Source: UKL13-3 sp040387195
GTDB lineage: Bacteria > Bacteroidota > Bacteroidia > UKL13-3
Direction: 5' to 3'
Length of the DNA stretch: 64,000 nt
NCBI GenBank assembly: GCA_040387195.1
Contig: JAZKEF010000004.1
Location: 124,001 to 188,000, forward strand
Shown: piece by piece, positions 26,327 to 34,870 of the stretch
How positions within the stretch are numbered: position 1 is the first letter of the stretch
Layout of the letters: every line of letters starts with the position of its first letter
Notes under the pieces: generated by a model
Seen by the model: the letters and a program-made list of their open reading frames with translations, nothing else
What the model was told of the DNA's origin: nothing
Databases searched by the model: none
Position numbers and translations under genes: made by a program

Positions 26327-26965
26327 ATGGCAGAAATAGCAGCAGATGGTGGCGGTGGGAAACATAAAGGCGGGAAGAAGAGAGGCAAGAAGATGTCGAC
26401 CCGCGTTGACTTTACGCCAATGGTGGATTTAGGTTTCCTCCTTATCACCTTCTTCATGCTCACCACGAGCATGAACAAGCCGAAAACAATGGAAATTAAT
26501 ATGCCTGATAAAAATGTAAAAACCGAGGAGGAAAAAACCAAGGTAAAAGCATCTCAGGCTGTAACGTTACTCTTAACACAGGATGATAAAGTAGTTTATT
26601 ATTTCATCAACCCTAAAACAGGTGAGCCGGAAACTCCAGAAATTACCAATTACAGCAAAGGCGGTATCCGCGCAACACTTTTACGTGAAAACAAAGCACG
26701 CAATCCATACGTTGATTCGATTGCTATATACAAAGAACAATTGAATATAGGTAATATCAACGAAGCTACATACCGTGCCAATGCGAACAGAATTAAAGGA
26801 TATGAAGATGGTTTGATAGTGGTTATTAAAGCTACAGATAAGTCGAACTATAAAAATATGATTGACATTCTGGATGAGATGTTGATTTGCAATATTGGTC
26901 GTTATGCCATTGTAGACATCACTCCTATTGAATTAGAGATGCTTAAAACTGTAAACCTGGAATAA
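26327..26965 (+). CDS. exbD: ExbD-type subunit, second copy
   Basis: The N-terminus is rich in Gly and Lys (GGGGKHKGGKKRGKKMS), followed by the transmembrane helix with the proton-relay Asp in TRVDFTPMVDLGFLLITFFM. The periplasmic domain ends LDEMLICNIGRYAIVDITPI. At 212 residues it is as long as the first copy but only distantly similar outside the helix, so the two have specialised rather than recently duplicated. It follows the first copy after 44 bases and ends five bases before tonB. Confidence 0.9.
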   Translation: MAEIAADGGGGKHKGGKKRGKKMSTRVDFTPMVDLGFLLITFFMLTTSMNKPKTMEINMPDKNVKTEEEKTKVKASQAVTLLLTQDDKVVYYFINPKTGEPETPEITNYSKGGIRATLLRENKARNPYVDSIAIYKEQLNIGNINEATYRANANRIKGYEDGLIVVIKATDKSNYKNMIDILDEMLICNIGRYAIVDITPIELEMLKTVNLE

Positions 26966-26969
26966 TATC

Positions 26970-27800
26970 ATGGCATTAGGAAAAATAAACATATTCGCTA
27001 ATAACTGGGTTGACATGGTGTTCAGCGGACGTAACCAACAATATGGTGCGTACGTATTGCGCAAAGAAAGCGACAAGAACACCAACAAAGGAATTTTGTA
27101 CGCTATCGTATTTTTTACGTTAGCCGTTTCAGCTCCAGTTATCATTAACTACATTGAAGGATTGGTTCCGAAAGATGTAGAAGAAGTAAAAGTAGTGGAG
27201 GTAAATACGCTCGAAGAGCCACCTCCTGTAGACAAGGATCAACCGCCTCCCCCACCGGCTGAACCACCACCACCTTTGAAATCAACTGTGAAGTTTACTC
27301 CTCCCGAAATTAAACCTGATGAGGAAGTGCCGGATGAACCGCCACCAACCCAGGAAGACATGAAGGATAAGGAAGCAGCCGTAAAAACTGAAGAAGGTGA
27401 CGCCAACGGAGTTGATGCCAGTTTGCTGGAAAGCGGAGATGGTGTTACAGGTGATGCCGGACCGGAAATTGTAACCTTTGCTGAACAAATGCCTCAATTT
27501 GAAGGTGGCGAGGGCGAGATGATGACGTTTTTACAGAAAAACATCCAGTATCCGCCAAACGCTAAAGAAAACAGCATTGAAGGAAAAGTAATCCTTTCGT
27601 TTGTTGTAGGAGTTGATGGTAAAATATCACAGATTGAAGTAATCAGTAAAGATGCACAAGGCCGTTACAAACTGGGATGGGGATGTGAAGAAGAAGCCAT
27701 GCGTGTTGTGAAAACAATGCCACCATGGAGACCAGGAAAACAAAATGGTAAGGCCATTCCGGTGCGATTTACGTTACCGGTTGTATTCAGATTACAATAA
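26970..27800 (+). CDS. tonB: TonB energy transducer
   Basis: It spans the periplasm and delivers ExbB/ExbD energy to outer-membrane TonB-dependent transporters. A cytoplasmic N-terminus (MALGKINIFANNWVDMVFSG) is followed by the transmembrane helix (about 45-62). A Pro/Glu-rich spacer follows (PPVDKDQPPPPPAEPPPP), then an acidic region and the C-terminal TonB domain (GKVILSFVVGVDGKISQIEV, PPWRPGKQNGKAIPVRFTLP). The NQQYGAYVLRK segment before the helix is typical of Bacteroidota TonB proteins. It starts five bases after the second exbD. Confidence 0.93.
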   Translation: MALGKINIFANNWVDMVFSGRNQQYGAYVLRKESDKNTNKGILYAIVFFTLAVSAPVIINYIEGLVPKDVEEVKVVEVNTLEEPPPVDKDQPPPPPAEPPPPLKSTVKFTPPEIKPDEEVPDEPPPTQEDMKDKEAAVKTEEGDANGVDASLLESGDGVTGDAGPEIVTFAEQMPQFEGGEGEMMTFLQKNIQYPPNAKENSIEGKVILSFVVGVDGKISQIEVISKDAQGRYKLGWGCEEEAMRVVKTMPPWRPGKQNGKAIPVRFTLPVVFRLQ

Positions 27801-27821
27801 CGATTTAATACCAAAACGATT

Positions 27822-28031
27822 TTGGACAAAACACCCCAAGACCGTGAATCGAAAGTAGCCATGATCCTGAAGTATTTCGGAGTTATCATGGCTATTTTTT
27901 ATTTCACAATGGCAGTTGCAATAGTCATTATGCCAATGTTTGCAAGCATTGATACCACAATAAGGTATATATTTGCGGCCATGCTTTTTTTGTATGGAGC
28001 ATTCCGGTTGTACCGGCTAATAAAATCATAA
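27822..28031 (+). CDS. Small two-helix membrane protein in the Ton operon
   Basis: A 69-residue protein starting at TTG (MDKTPQDRESK) with two hydrophobic helices: VIMAIFYFTMAVAIVIMPMF and YIFAAMLFLYGAF. It ends in a basic tail RLYRLIKS. An ATG 39 bases downstream (27861) would remove the polar N-terminus and is the alternative start. It lies between tonB and the PstS-like gene with gaps of 21 and four bases, strong evidence of co-transcription. No family is recognised. It could be a small accessory of the ExbB/D/TonB complex, but this is inferred only from position. Confidence 0.7.
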   Translation: MDKTPQDRESKVAMILKYFGVIMAIFYFTMAVAIVIMPMFASIDTTIRYIFAAMLFLYGAFRLYRLIKS

Positions 28032-28035
28032 CACC

Positions 28036-28974
28036 ATGAAACCAACCGGTTATCTTATACTGGCTTTCGCCACCCTTCAACTGGCATGTGGCAGTCCCGA
28101 TAAAAATGGAAAGAATATGGATACTGCCACCAGCGGTACCATTACTATTGCTGCAGATGAAAGCCTGCGTCCTATTGTGGAAGCAGAAGTAGAAGTGTTT
28201 GAATCCCTTTACCCTGCGGCACATTTAAACGTAATTTACACCAATGAGTATGATGCCATGCAATTGCTGGTAAAAGATTCAGCACGCATCGCCATCACCT
28301 CGCGTGAGTTATTGCCTGAGGAAAAGGCCGTATTGGATAAGGCTACCATTACAGCACGTTATGCACCCTTTTGCAAGGATGCCATTGCTATCATCATGAA
28401 CAAGGATTCCAAAGATACTATTCTGAATATGCAGCAGGTTAAAGCCATTCTGGATGGAACCTATACAACGTGGAAAGATCTCAATGCCAAAAACCCGGTC
28501 TCCCCTATTCAGGTCGTGTTCGACAGCCCCAAATCGGGTGCGGTGCGCCATTTGAAAGACAGTGTACTCAACGGAAAAGAACTGGCTAAACATTGTTTTG
28601 CTGTAAGCGATAACAAAGCCGTAATTGATTACGTTGAAACACATGCAAACAGTATCGGACTTATTGGCGTAAGCTGGATCAGCGACCGGGACGATTCCAC
28701 GAGCAATAGTTTTATGAACAGGATCCATGTGGTGAGCCTAGTTCCGGTAAACCCTGAAACAGCCGAATCAACGAGCATGAAACCTTTTCAGGCATACGTG
28801 GCGCTCAAACAATACCCCTTGTGGAGAACGGTTCAAATTACCCTGCGTGAACCACGTGTGGGTTTAGGCACGGGGTTTGCAAGCTTTGTTGCCAGCGACA
28901 GCGGTCAGCGGATCGTGTTAAAAAGCGGATTGGTACCGGCAACAGCCCCTATCCGAATTATTGATTTAAAATAA
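28036..28974 (+). CDS. PstS-like substrate-binding lipoprotein
   Basis: The lipobox LQLACGSPDKN (Cys 18) anchors it to a membrane. The body is a PstS/SphX-type type-2 periplasmic binding protein: GTITIAADESLRPIVEAEVE, IAITSRELLPEEK, then MQQVKAILDGTYTTWKDLN and FDSPKSGAVRHLKDSVL, where phosphate-binding proteins carry the anion loop. No pstC, pstA or pstB is adjacent. Instead it is embedded in the exbB-tonB operon, so a role as an ABC importer component is unlikely. It may feed or sense a ligand for a TonB-dependent process. Phosphate is a guess from the fold. Confidence 0.8.
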   Translation: MKPTGYLILAFATLQLACGSPDKNGKNMDTATSGTITIAADESLRPIVEAEVEVFESLYPAAHLNVIYTNEYDAMQLLVKDSARIAITSRELLPEEKAVLDKATITARYAPFCKDAIAIIMNKDSKDTILNMQQVKAILDGTYTTWKDLNAKNPVSPIQVVFDSPKSGAVRHLKDSVLNGKELAKHCFAVSDNKAVIDYVETHANSIGLIGVSWISDRDDSTSNSFMNRIHVVSLVPVNPETAESTSMKPFQAYVALKQYPLWRTVQITLREPRVGLGTGFASFVASDSGQRIVLKSGLVPATAPIRIIDLK

Positions 28975-28993
28975 CCAAGAGAAATATATACAG

Positions 28994-30616
28994 ATGATGA
29001 ACATGAAAAAGTTAAGTGTAGTTGTATTGATGGCCGTGAGTTCAATAGCGGCATTTGCACAAACCATTACTGACGGATTGCAGGCTTTAGACTTTGAACA
29101 GTACGAAAAAGCAAGGGGTATTTTTACCTCACTTACCCAACAGGAACCAACCAAAGGTGCCAATTTTTATTATTTAGGACAGGCTCAATGGAGCTTATAC
29201 AAGGAAAGTGAAGCGCGTGCGGCATACACAGCCGGTATCGCAGCCGAACCAATCAATCCGATGAACTATGCAGGATTGGGTGAATTGGCTTTAGCCAACG
29301 AAAAAAGAGAGGAAGCAAAAGGTCTTTTCGACAAGGCACTTTCATTCAGCAAAACCAAAGACGGTCGTTACAAGGACGTAAATGCACTGCTTGTGGTAGC
29401 CAATGCCATGATATCGGGTGAAAACAAAATGATACCGGAAGCTGTAACATTGGTGGAGGCTGCGCGGGAGCTGGATAAGAAGAACTATGATGTATTGATT
29501 GCAACAGGAGATGTTTACCTGGAAAAAGATCCTAGCAATGCAGGTCCGGCTGCCATCCAATACGAAGATGCCATTTCATTGCAAAAAAACAATCCCAAAG
29601 CATACACACGTGTATCCAATATATGGTTGCGTGTAAAAAATGCCGATGCTACCAAATCGGCATTGGACCGTGCATTGGAGATTGACCCTAACTATGCTCC
29701 TGCATTAAAAAACCTTGCAGAGTACTACTCTTTGTCGAAACAATATGCCAAGGCAAAAGAAACCTTCCAGAAATACCTTCAAAATTCGGAACCGAGTAAT
29801 GCTAATAAAGCGCGTTTTGCACGTATCCTTTTCCGCAATAAGGAATATGGTGAAGCATTAACACTTATCAACGAACTGCAACAAACAGATAAATCAGATT
29901 TGTATTTGTTCCGTTTGGCCGGATACAGTTATTATGAAGTAGGAAACGAAACAAAAGACACTACTAAATTCCAACCGGGTGTAAATGCATTAGAGTTTTT
30001 CATGGCTAATATTGATGTAAAGAAAATCCTCTCGAACGACTATGAATACCTTGGTAAATTGTATGCACGTATTAAAGGCAAGGATAGTTTGGCGATAGTG
30101 AACATCAATAAAGCAATTGAAATGGATCCTAATAAAGTTGAGCTTATTAAAGAATCAGCAATGATTTACAATAAGCTGAAACGCTTTGACCAATCGGTAA
30201 TATATTTTGAGAAATACATTTCGGTTACACCAAAAGTTCAGTTGGTAGATTATCAGTTATTGGGATTGGCTGCGTATTATGGTAAACAATATGCTAAATC
30301 CGATAGTGCATTTGCCAAGATTTTGGAAATCAAACCTGATTATGCCGATGGTTATTACTGGAGAGGTGCAAATGCTGCATTTATTGATCCTGAGTTTAAA
30401 ACAACAGTAGCAAAAGACTTCTGGGAAAAATACTTAAGCCTTACCGAAGCAACACCTGATAAATACAAGAAAAACCTAATCAATACATACAACAATCTGG
30501 GTGTGTATTATATCAAAACAGATAACAATGCGAAAGCAAAAGAATACTACAATAAAACGTTGACGTTGGATCCTGAAAACAAGGAGGCCAAAGAGCGTCT
30601 TAAATTGTTAAAGTAA
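28994..30616 (+). CDS. Exported TPR-repeat protein, last gene of the Ton operon
   Basis: The signal peptide (MKKLSVVVLMAVSSIAAFAQ from the ATG at 29003; two further ATGs precede it) is followed by about ten TPR units over residues 25-540. Clear examples are ADATKSALDRALEIDPNYAP, PALKNLAEYYSLSKQYAKAK and NLGVYYIKTDNNAKAKEYYN. There is no membrane segment after the signal peptide, so it should be periplasmic. TPR solenoids scaffold protein complexes. The gene starts 20 bases after the PstS-like gene and ends one base before a strong terminator, so it closes the operon. Partner proteins are unknown. Confidence 0.85.
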   Translation: MMNMKKLSVVVLMAVSSIAAFAQTITDGLQALDFEQYEKARGIFTSLTQQEPTKGANFYYLGQAQWSLYKESEARAAYTAGIAAEPINPMNYAGLGELALANEKREEAKGLFDKALSFSKTKDGRYKDVNALLVVANAMISGENKMIPEAVTLVEAARELDKKNYDVLIATGDVYLEKDPSNAGPAAIQYEDAISLQKNNPKAYTRVSNIWLRVKNADATKSALDRALEIDPNYAPALKNLAEYYSLSKQYAKAKETFQKYLQNSEPSNANKARFARILFRNKEYGEALTLINELQQTDKSDLYLFRLAGYSYYEVGNETKDTTKFQPGVNALEFFMANIDVKKILSNDYEYLGKLYARIKGKDSLAIVNINKAIEMDPNKVELIKESAMIYNKLKRFDQSVIYFEKYISVTPKVQLVDYQLLGLAAYYGKQYAKSDSAFAKILEIKPDYADGYYWRGANAAFIDPEFKTTVAKDFWEKYLSLTEATPDKYKKNLINTYNNLGVYYIKTDNNAKAKEYYNKTLTLDPENKEAKERLKLLK

Positions 30617-30642
30617 AAAAAGCGGCTTAGGCCGCTTTTTTT
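30615..30642. terminator. Bidirectional terminator closing the Ton operon
   Basis: Seven A, GCGGC, loop TTAG, GCCGC, seven T: a perfect hairpin that starts inside the TAA stop. It also serves the convergent HPt gene, whose stop is at 30641. Confidence 0.9.
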
Positions 30643-30982
30643 ATGCTTCAATAACTTTGCGAATATCTGTTTCGAGTTCCAGAATATAACCTGCAAGTGT
30701 TTCCACCTTTTGCACCGCTGTATTAGTATGTTGTTTGGATTTACCCATCAACTCTAGCTCCAACACCAGTTCGGAAACAATGGGAGCACCAAGCATCTGC
30801 AATGGTGCTTTCATCTTATGTGCTGTTGTACCAAGTTTATCCCATTCACCTTTGGCAGCATATTCCCTTAGTTCCTCAATTTCGGGAAAAGTACTACTAA
30901 GGAACATGGTGAGCATTTCTTTGATAAATGCCTGGTCACCTCCTGAAATGGTTTCGAGATACGAGAGATCCAATTGAATCAT
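30641..30982 (-). CDS. Stand-alone histidine phosphotransfer (HPt) protein
   Basis: A 113-residue single-domain HPt four-helix protein. The phosphorylatable His is in the conserved LGTTAHKMKAPLQMLGA, and the opening LSYLETISGGDQAFIKEML is the usual first helix. Such proteins shuttle phosphate between hybrid kinases and response regulators. No kinase or regulator is nearby, so its partners are encoded elsewhere. The start is ATG at 30982; a longer frame upstream runs through the opposite-strand NlpC gene and is rejected. It diverges from that gene with 58 bases between starts. Confidence 0.88.
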   Translation of the reverse strand: MIQLDLSYLETISGGDQAFIKEMLTMFLSSTFPEIEELREYAAKGEWDKLGTTAHKMKAPLQMLGAPIVSELVLELELMGKSKQHTNTAVQKVETLAGYILELETDIRKVIEA

Positions 30983-31020
30983 ATTTGTTGGTTTGGTGCT
31001 CAAGTATACAAAAATGTTGC

Positions 31021-31028
31021 TACTTTTG
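31021..31028 (+). promoter_or_regulatory. Probable -7 element of the NlpC/P60 gene
   Basis: TACTTTTG is an exact TAnnTTTG match. It lies 12 bases before the ATG at 31041, implying a leader of only a few bases. The nearest TTTG upstream (30992) is 25 bases away, six more than ideal, so the -33 box is poor. Confidence 0.4.
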
Positions 31029-31040
31029 ACATCAAATATT

Positions 31041-31793
31041 ATGAATAAAGGTATTTGCAGCTTAAGTAGTATCCCGCTTCGCAAGGAAGCCGACAGCCGT
31101 AGTGAAATTGTTTCCACTTTGTTGTTCGGTGAAACATTTACCATTACTGAAAAAACGGAAGGCGACTGGACACACATCAAAACAACTACCGATGAGTATG
31201 AAGGCTGGGTAAGTACCAAACAAATTACTGTACTCACAACCGAACCAACATCGTTTAAACCGGTGAGTGATTTTCCTTTTGCCATCATTCAGGCCACACC
31301 CGGTTTTATTATGGCGCCCTGCGGAAGTCTGTTACCCGATTATGACGGAGCATTCTGCTATATCAATGGCAACCCGATGGAGGTTACCAACAAACAAACA
31401 CATCAAACAGCTAAGGACATCAGTTATATCAGCCGTCAGTTTGTCAATGCTCCTTATTTATGGGGTGGCAAAACACCTTTCGGAATTGATTGCTCAGGAT
31501 TTACCCAAACCGTTTTCAGGTGTATCGGTGTTGACCTTAAACGTGATGCATACCAACAGGCCGAACAAGGTGAAGCCGTTTCATTTCTGGAAGAAACCCG
31601 AATGGGAGATCTTGCGTTTTTTGACAATGACGAAGGACGCATCACACACGTGGGTATCATGCTCGATCCACATACCATTATCCATGCTTCGGGCCGTGTG
31701 CGAATCGACAATATTGATTCCTACGGCATTTTAAATATCGAAAACAGAAACTACTCCCACAAACTCAGGATCATAAAAAGAGTTCTTGCTTAA
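31041..31793 (+). CDS. NlpC/P60 (C40) peptidoglycan hydrolase with SH3-like domain
   Basis: A gamma-D-glutamyl-diamino-acid endopeptidase family member. The N-terminal SH3-like domain (about 1-80; IPLRKEADSRSEIVS, GDWTHIKT, EGWVSTKQI) binds wall peptide. The catalytic domain has the nucleophile Cys in GIDCSGFTQTVF, the His in ITHVGIML and a second polar residue in IIHASGRVRID. YLWGGKTPFGIDCSGF is the family signature. At 250 residues it is the short dipeptidyl-peptidase-like form. The start is ATG 31041; no signal peptide is visible, so it may act on imported wall peptides in the cytosol. It is divergent from the HPt gene. Confidence 0.88.
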   Translation: MNKGICSLSSIPLRKEADSRSEIVSTLLFGETFTITEKTEGDWTHIKTTTDEYEGWVSTKQITVLTTEPTSFKPVSDFPFAIIQATPGFIMAPCGSLLPDYDGAFCYINGNPMEVTNKQTHQTAKDISYISRQFVNAPYLWGGKTPFGIDCSGFTQTVFRCIGVDLKRDAYQQAEQGEAVSFLEETRMGDLAFFDNDEGRITHVGIMLDPHTIIHASGRVRIDNIDSYGILNIENRNYSHKLRIIKRVLA

Positions 31794-31846
31794 GAACCTT
31801 TTTGATACATCCTTTGTTACCACATCATATAACTACTATTAACCAT

Positions 31847-32332
31847 ATGGCTTTACATAAAGGAGATCAGGCACCGAATTTCGCATTATTCAATACCGAC
31901 AAAAAAGAAGTTTCGCTTACTGATTTTAAAGGCAAAACATTGATTGTGCATTTTTTCCCCCTTGCCTTCACCGGTGTTTGTACTACCCAATTATGTACAG
32001 TAAGGGATGCTATTGGAGAATATAAAAACGACAAAGCAGATGTAGTTGCTATTTCTGTCGATTCCTTATTTACCCTTCAAAAATTTAAGGAGGCACAAAA
32101 GCTGCAATTCGATTTGTTATCTGATTTTAACAAGGATGTATCAACCGCTTATGGGGCACTGCATGAAGTATTTCCTGCTTTTGGAATGAAAGGTGTATCT
32201 AAACGTGCGGCTTTTGTAATTGATGGAAACGGAATCATTCAATATGCAGAAATATTGGAAAGTCCGGGAGATCTACCCAATTTTGCGGCTATCAACGAAA
32301 CGTTAGTTTCACTTACACGCGCTTCGGCTTAA
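31847..32332 (+). CDS. Peroxiredoxin, BCP/AhpC-TSA type
   Basis: A thiol peroxidase reducing hydrogen peroxide and organic peroxides. The peroxidatic Cys 45 is in FTGVCTTQLC, and a second Cys 50 lies five residues on, the spacing of the atypical 2-Cys BCP type, so an intramolecular disulfide is likely. The thioredoxin-fold core continues with VVAISVDSLFTLQKF and AAFVIDGNGIIQY. The start at ATG 31847 gives MALHKGDQAPNFAL, the usual beginning; an in-frame ATG at 31802 adds an unconserved leader. 161 residues. It lies just downstream of the NlpC gene. Confidence 0.9.
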   Translation: MALHKGDQAPNFALFNTDKKEVSLTDFKGKTLIVHFFPLAFTGVCTTQLCTVRDAIGEYKNDKADVVAISVDSLFTLQKFKEAQKLQFDLLSDFNKDVSTAYGALHEVFPAFGMKGVSKRAAFVIDGNGIIQYAEILESPGDLPNFAAINETLVSLTRASA

Positions 32333-32477
32333 AAGAGAAACATCAAAGCTCGTCCCGATAGCAACCGGAATCGAAGCAATACAAAATATTAAATAGGAAA
32401 TATTTTAAAAGAACCAAAACAAAATCTTCCGGAAAGTTATTTCCCGCAGATTTCGCGTCTCTGCATTCCCTAAAGTC

Positions 32478-33656
32478 TCAGTTCCCCTTAATAAAACTCC
32501 TGTTTACAACCCCCTCCTCCGAACGTATTTCAACAATATAATATCCTGCGGGCAATGCTGCTGTTTGAAGAAACAGTTTCTTCCCACTACATAATTGCAT
32601 TTGCACGCATACTCCTGTAAGGCTAAATACCCGCATCATTGCATCCGTTACAGGTTTACTCAGCTCCATATGCAACACCTCCCGAACAGGATTAGGATAG
32701 CTATTGTACACCAATACTTGCTCTTCCGCTACACCTGTAAGTTTCCCTGTTTTACTGATATCACAAATAGCAGCAATGGCCATTTTGCTCATGTTGGTGA
32801 AATACGGAAGGTGCATATTTTCAATACTATCGCTCCATAAGTGCCAATTGGGATTAAAATCATGATTATAATCTTCGGTGAGCCCGACAGCTGTTGCTCC
32901 CACTATCCAGAATGATTGTTGGTCGGTAGATTTGTCGCCCGGATTTTTAATGGTCGTTTGCAAGCCTGTTCCATACTTTTCATTGATCTCAGCCAACCTT
33001 GAGGCCAGTGATACCGAATTCCCTACCGGAAAGGTATGGATCATGGCAAGTGAATCATTATTTCCATCATACCCGATCATATCCAGGTTAAGGGTAGCTT
33101 TCACATCCCAAAAACCCAGCGGACCATCGGGAGCAAATGCCTTACTTCCCAGCAATCCGTTTTCTTCTTCATCCCAAAACGCGAGGATGATAGTATATGG
33201 AAAGTATGTTGACTGTAATACCCGCGCTGCCTCCAGCAATGCAGCTGCACCGCTTGCATTATCATCTGCTCCCTGAAAAGCCATGGTAGCGTTGCCCACA
33301 CAATCATAATGAGCTCCTAAAATGTAGGCCTGTGTTTGTAAAGCGGTACCATTTTTATACGCCACAATATTTCTTCCCGAACTACTGAACGGAATATCCT
33401 GCACCGTAAATCCATAACCGGTAAGTGTTTGTTTGAGGTAATCTGCAGCTAAGTTGTTTCCGGGATGGCTCGCAAAACGGGAGGTTATGACTTCCTGTTG
33501 CCCATTAATGATTGCAGGCTCTCTCCCACTTAATATTTTCACAAAATGGACGAGACTATCTTGTTTCACCTGCAACAAAGCAGCCGCACACTCTGATTCC
33601 TGTGCATGTGCTAGAGTTGTGCTAAAGAGCATGAATACAATAAGTCTTTTAATCAT
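32478..33656 (-). CDS. Secreted M28 aminopeptidase with T9SS sorting domain
   Basis: The signal peptide MIKRLIVFMLFSTTLAHAQ is followed by an M28 zinc-peptidase domain (about 60-310) with the metal ligands in GAHYDCVG (H116, D118), the bridging Asp in GADDNASGAAALLEA, Glu in FWDEEENGLLGS and Asp in NLDMIGYDG. The last 75 residues form a type IX secretion type A C-terminal domain: YPNPVREVLHMELSKPV, a Gly-containing LPAGYYIVEI and a basic end. The protein is therefore exported across the outer membrane by T9SS, probably for peptide scavenging. 392 residues, monocistronic. Confidence 0.9.
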   Translation of the reverse strand: MIKRLIVFMLFSTTLAHAQESECAAALLQVKQDSLVHFVKILSGREPAIINGQQEVITSRFASHPGNNLAADYLKQTLTGYGFTVQDIPFSSSGRNIVAYKNGTALQTQAYILGAHYDCVGNATMAFQGADDNASGAAALLEAARVLQSTYFPYTIILAFWDEEENGLLGSKAFAPDGPLGFWDVKATLNLDMIGYDGNNDSLAMIHTFPVGNSVSLASRLAEINEKYGTGLQTTIKNPGDKSTDQQSFWIVGATAVGLTEDYNHDFNPNWHLWSDSIENMHLPYFTNMSKMAIAAICDISKTGKLTGVAEEQVLVYNSYPNPVREVLHMELSKPVTDAMMRVFSLTGVCVQMQLCSGKKLFLQTAALPAGYYIVEIRSEEGVVNRSFIKGN

Positions 33657-33693
33657 TACTTGTAAGAGTCTTGCAGGGTGGGAAAAGTTGCAG

Positions 33694-34608
33694 TTAAAAT
33701 TTTATGCTGTATTCTACATTTGCAATAAAACTTCTTGTTAAGCCATCCGGTCGTGCCTCTCTATAAATAAATGGAGCTCCGAAATTAAGTTGAAGCCTGT
33801 TTTTGTTATTTATCTCATAGTCAACATAAACATTTCCATTTAGTGTTAATCCTTGAGAACCTTTAATTGCTGTTTCAACATTCAACTCGTTCGTGTATTT
33901 GTCATTTGCGAGGTGATAGATTGGTAAAATACTTGGTGTCACTGTGAGTTTGGGATGGATATTTAGCGGATAAGAAACTCGTAACAAAACATCTCCGCTT
34001 CTTTGAAATGTATTGGTTGATTGAAAAGTTCTCAACCTGGAATTTGCCGGATAAGAACCCGCAATAAACTGATTGTCGTTTTGTGTTAATGGCTGTTGAA
34101 TGGCTGCTACAAATTGAATCTTCTTGATTTCATACCCTATTCCAAATAGCAAATCAAAAGTTCCTAAGCTTGCTTGATAGTCCATTGGAAGTGGAAGATT
34201 GCCATCCATTTTAGCTGCACTTGAAAGTGGAATTTTTGCACCTGCCGTAAGCGTTACTTTTTCGCCCACCCTATAATTGGCATTGATAAAAATGTCCGAA
34301 AATCCGAAAACAGCTATACCATTTCCCTGTTGGGCAAGTGTTGTCAGTTTAACATCAAGTCCAAGTTTCTTACCCACTTGCCTGTTATACTCAATATAAC
34401 CGCCATATACAGCAATAGCGTGGTCTGCCTTGCCAAAAAAAGCCCCGGTCTTGAATTGATTATTCAAAGCAACCGTACTGTCCGAACTATGTGGCTTATG
34501 GCTATTCACAGTACATAAACCTGCGTCACTACAACCTTGTCCATAAGAATAGTTTGTACACAAAGTGCATAAGATTGTAATGATTAACACCCTCTTAAAT
34601 TTTTCCAT
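33694..34608 (-). CDS. Outer-membrane beta-barrel protein of unknown role
   Basis: The signal peptide (MEKFKRVLIITILCTLCTNY, cleavage near SYGQ) is followed by alternating amphipathic strands through to the C-terminal EYSIKF, which ends in Phe as outer-membrane barrels do. Segments such as YGGYIEYNRQVGKKLGLDVK, YRVGEKVTLTAGAKIPL and NLNGNVYVDYEINNKNRLQL-like stretches read as barrel strands. The N-terminal region has three Cys (GCSDAGLC). About 304 residues. It could be a small porin or transporter, but no substrate is indicated. The region around it is gene-poor and A/T-rich, suggesting accessory DNA. Confidence 0.7.
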   Translation of the reverse strand: MEKFKRVLIITILCTLCTNYSYGQGCSDAGLCTVNSHKPHSSDSTVALNNQFKTGAFFGKADHAIAVYGGYIEYNRQVGKKLGLDVKLTTLAQQGNGIAVFGFSDIFINANYRVGEKVTLTAGAKIPLSSAAKMDGNLPLPMDYQASLGTFDLLFGIGYEIKKIQFVAAIQQPLTQNDNQFIAGSYPANSRLRTFQSTNTFQRSGDVLLRVSYPLNIHPKLTVTPSILPIYHLANDKYTNELNVETAIKGSQGLTLNGNVYVDYEINNKNRLQLNFGAPFIYREARPDGLTRSFIANVEYSIKF

Positions 34609-34870
34609 GTCTCGTTTTATCGATGCGTTTGTCAGTAATTCTTATTGATGCTAGAGTATGAAACAATGATCCATCTTCCTTTTGTAAAACTTGCGATTTA
34701 AACCTTCAAAAGCAACTTAAAGGTTTCCAAATTTGCAACACAATAAAAAAGATAACATACACGCCCACCGATAACAGCAGATAGCCATGCTTTTTAACTC
34801 AAACAGTTTATCCATGGCACCGAACCTCAACTTTTGCAAAGCCCATGTTCGTTGCGCTATTTCGTTTCTG

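Noticed and set aside
30983..31288. Upstream extension of the HPt frame by 102 residues
   Set aside because: It runs antisense through the NlpC/P60 gene and past its probable promoter; HPt homology starts at the ATG at 30982.
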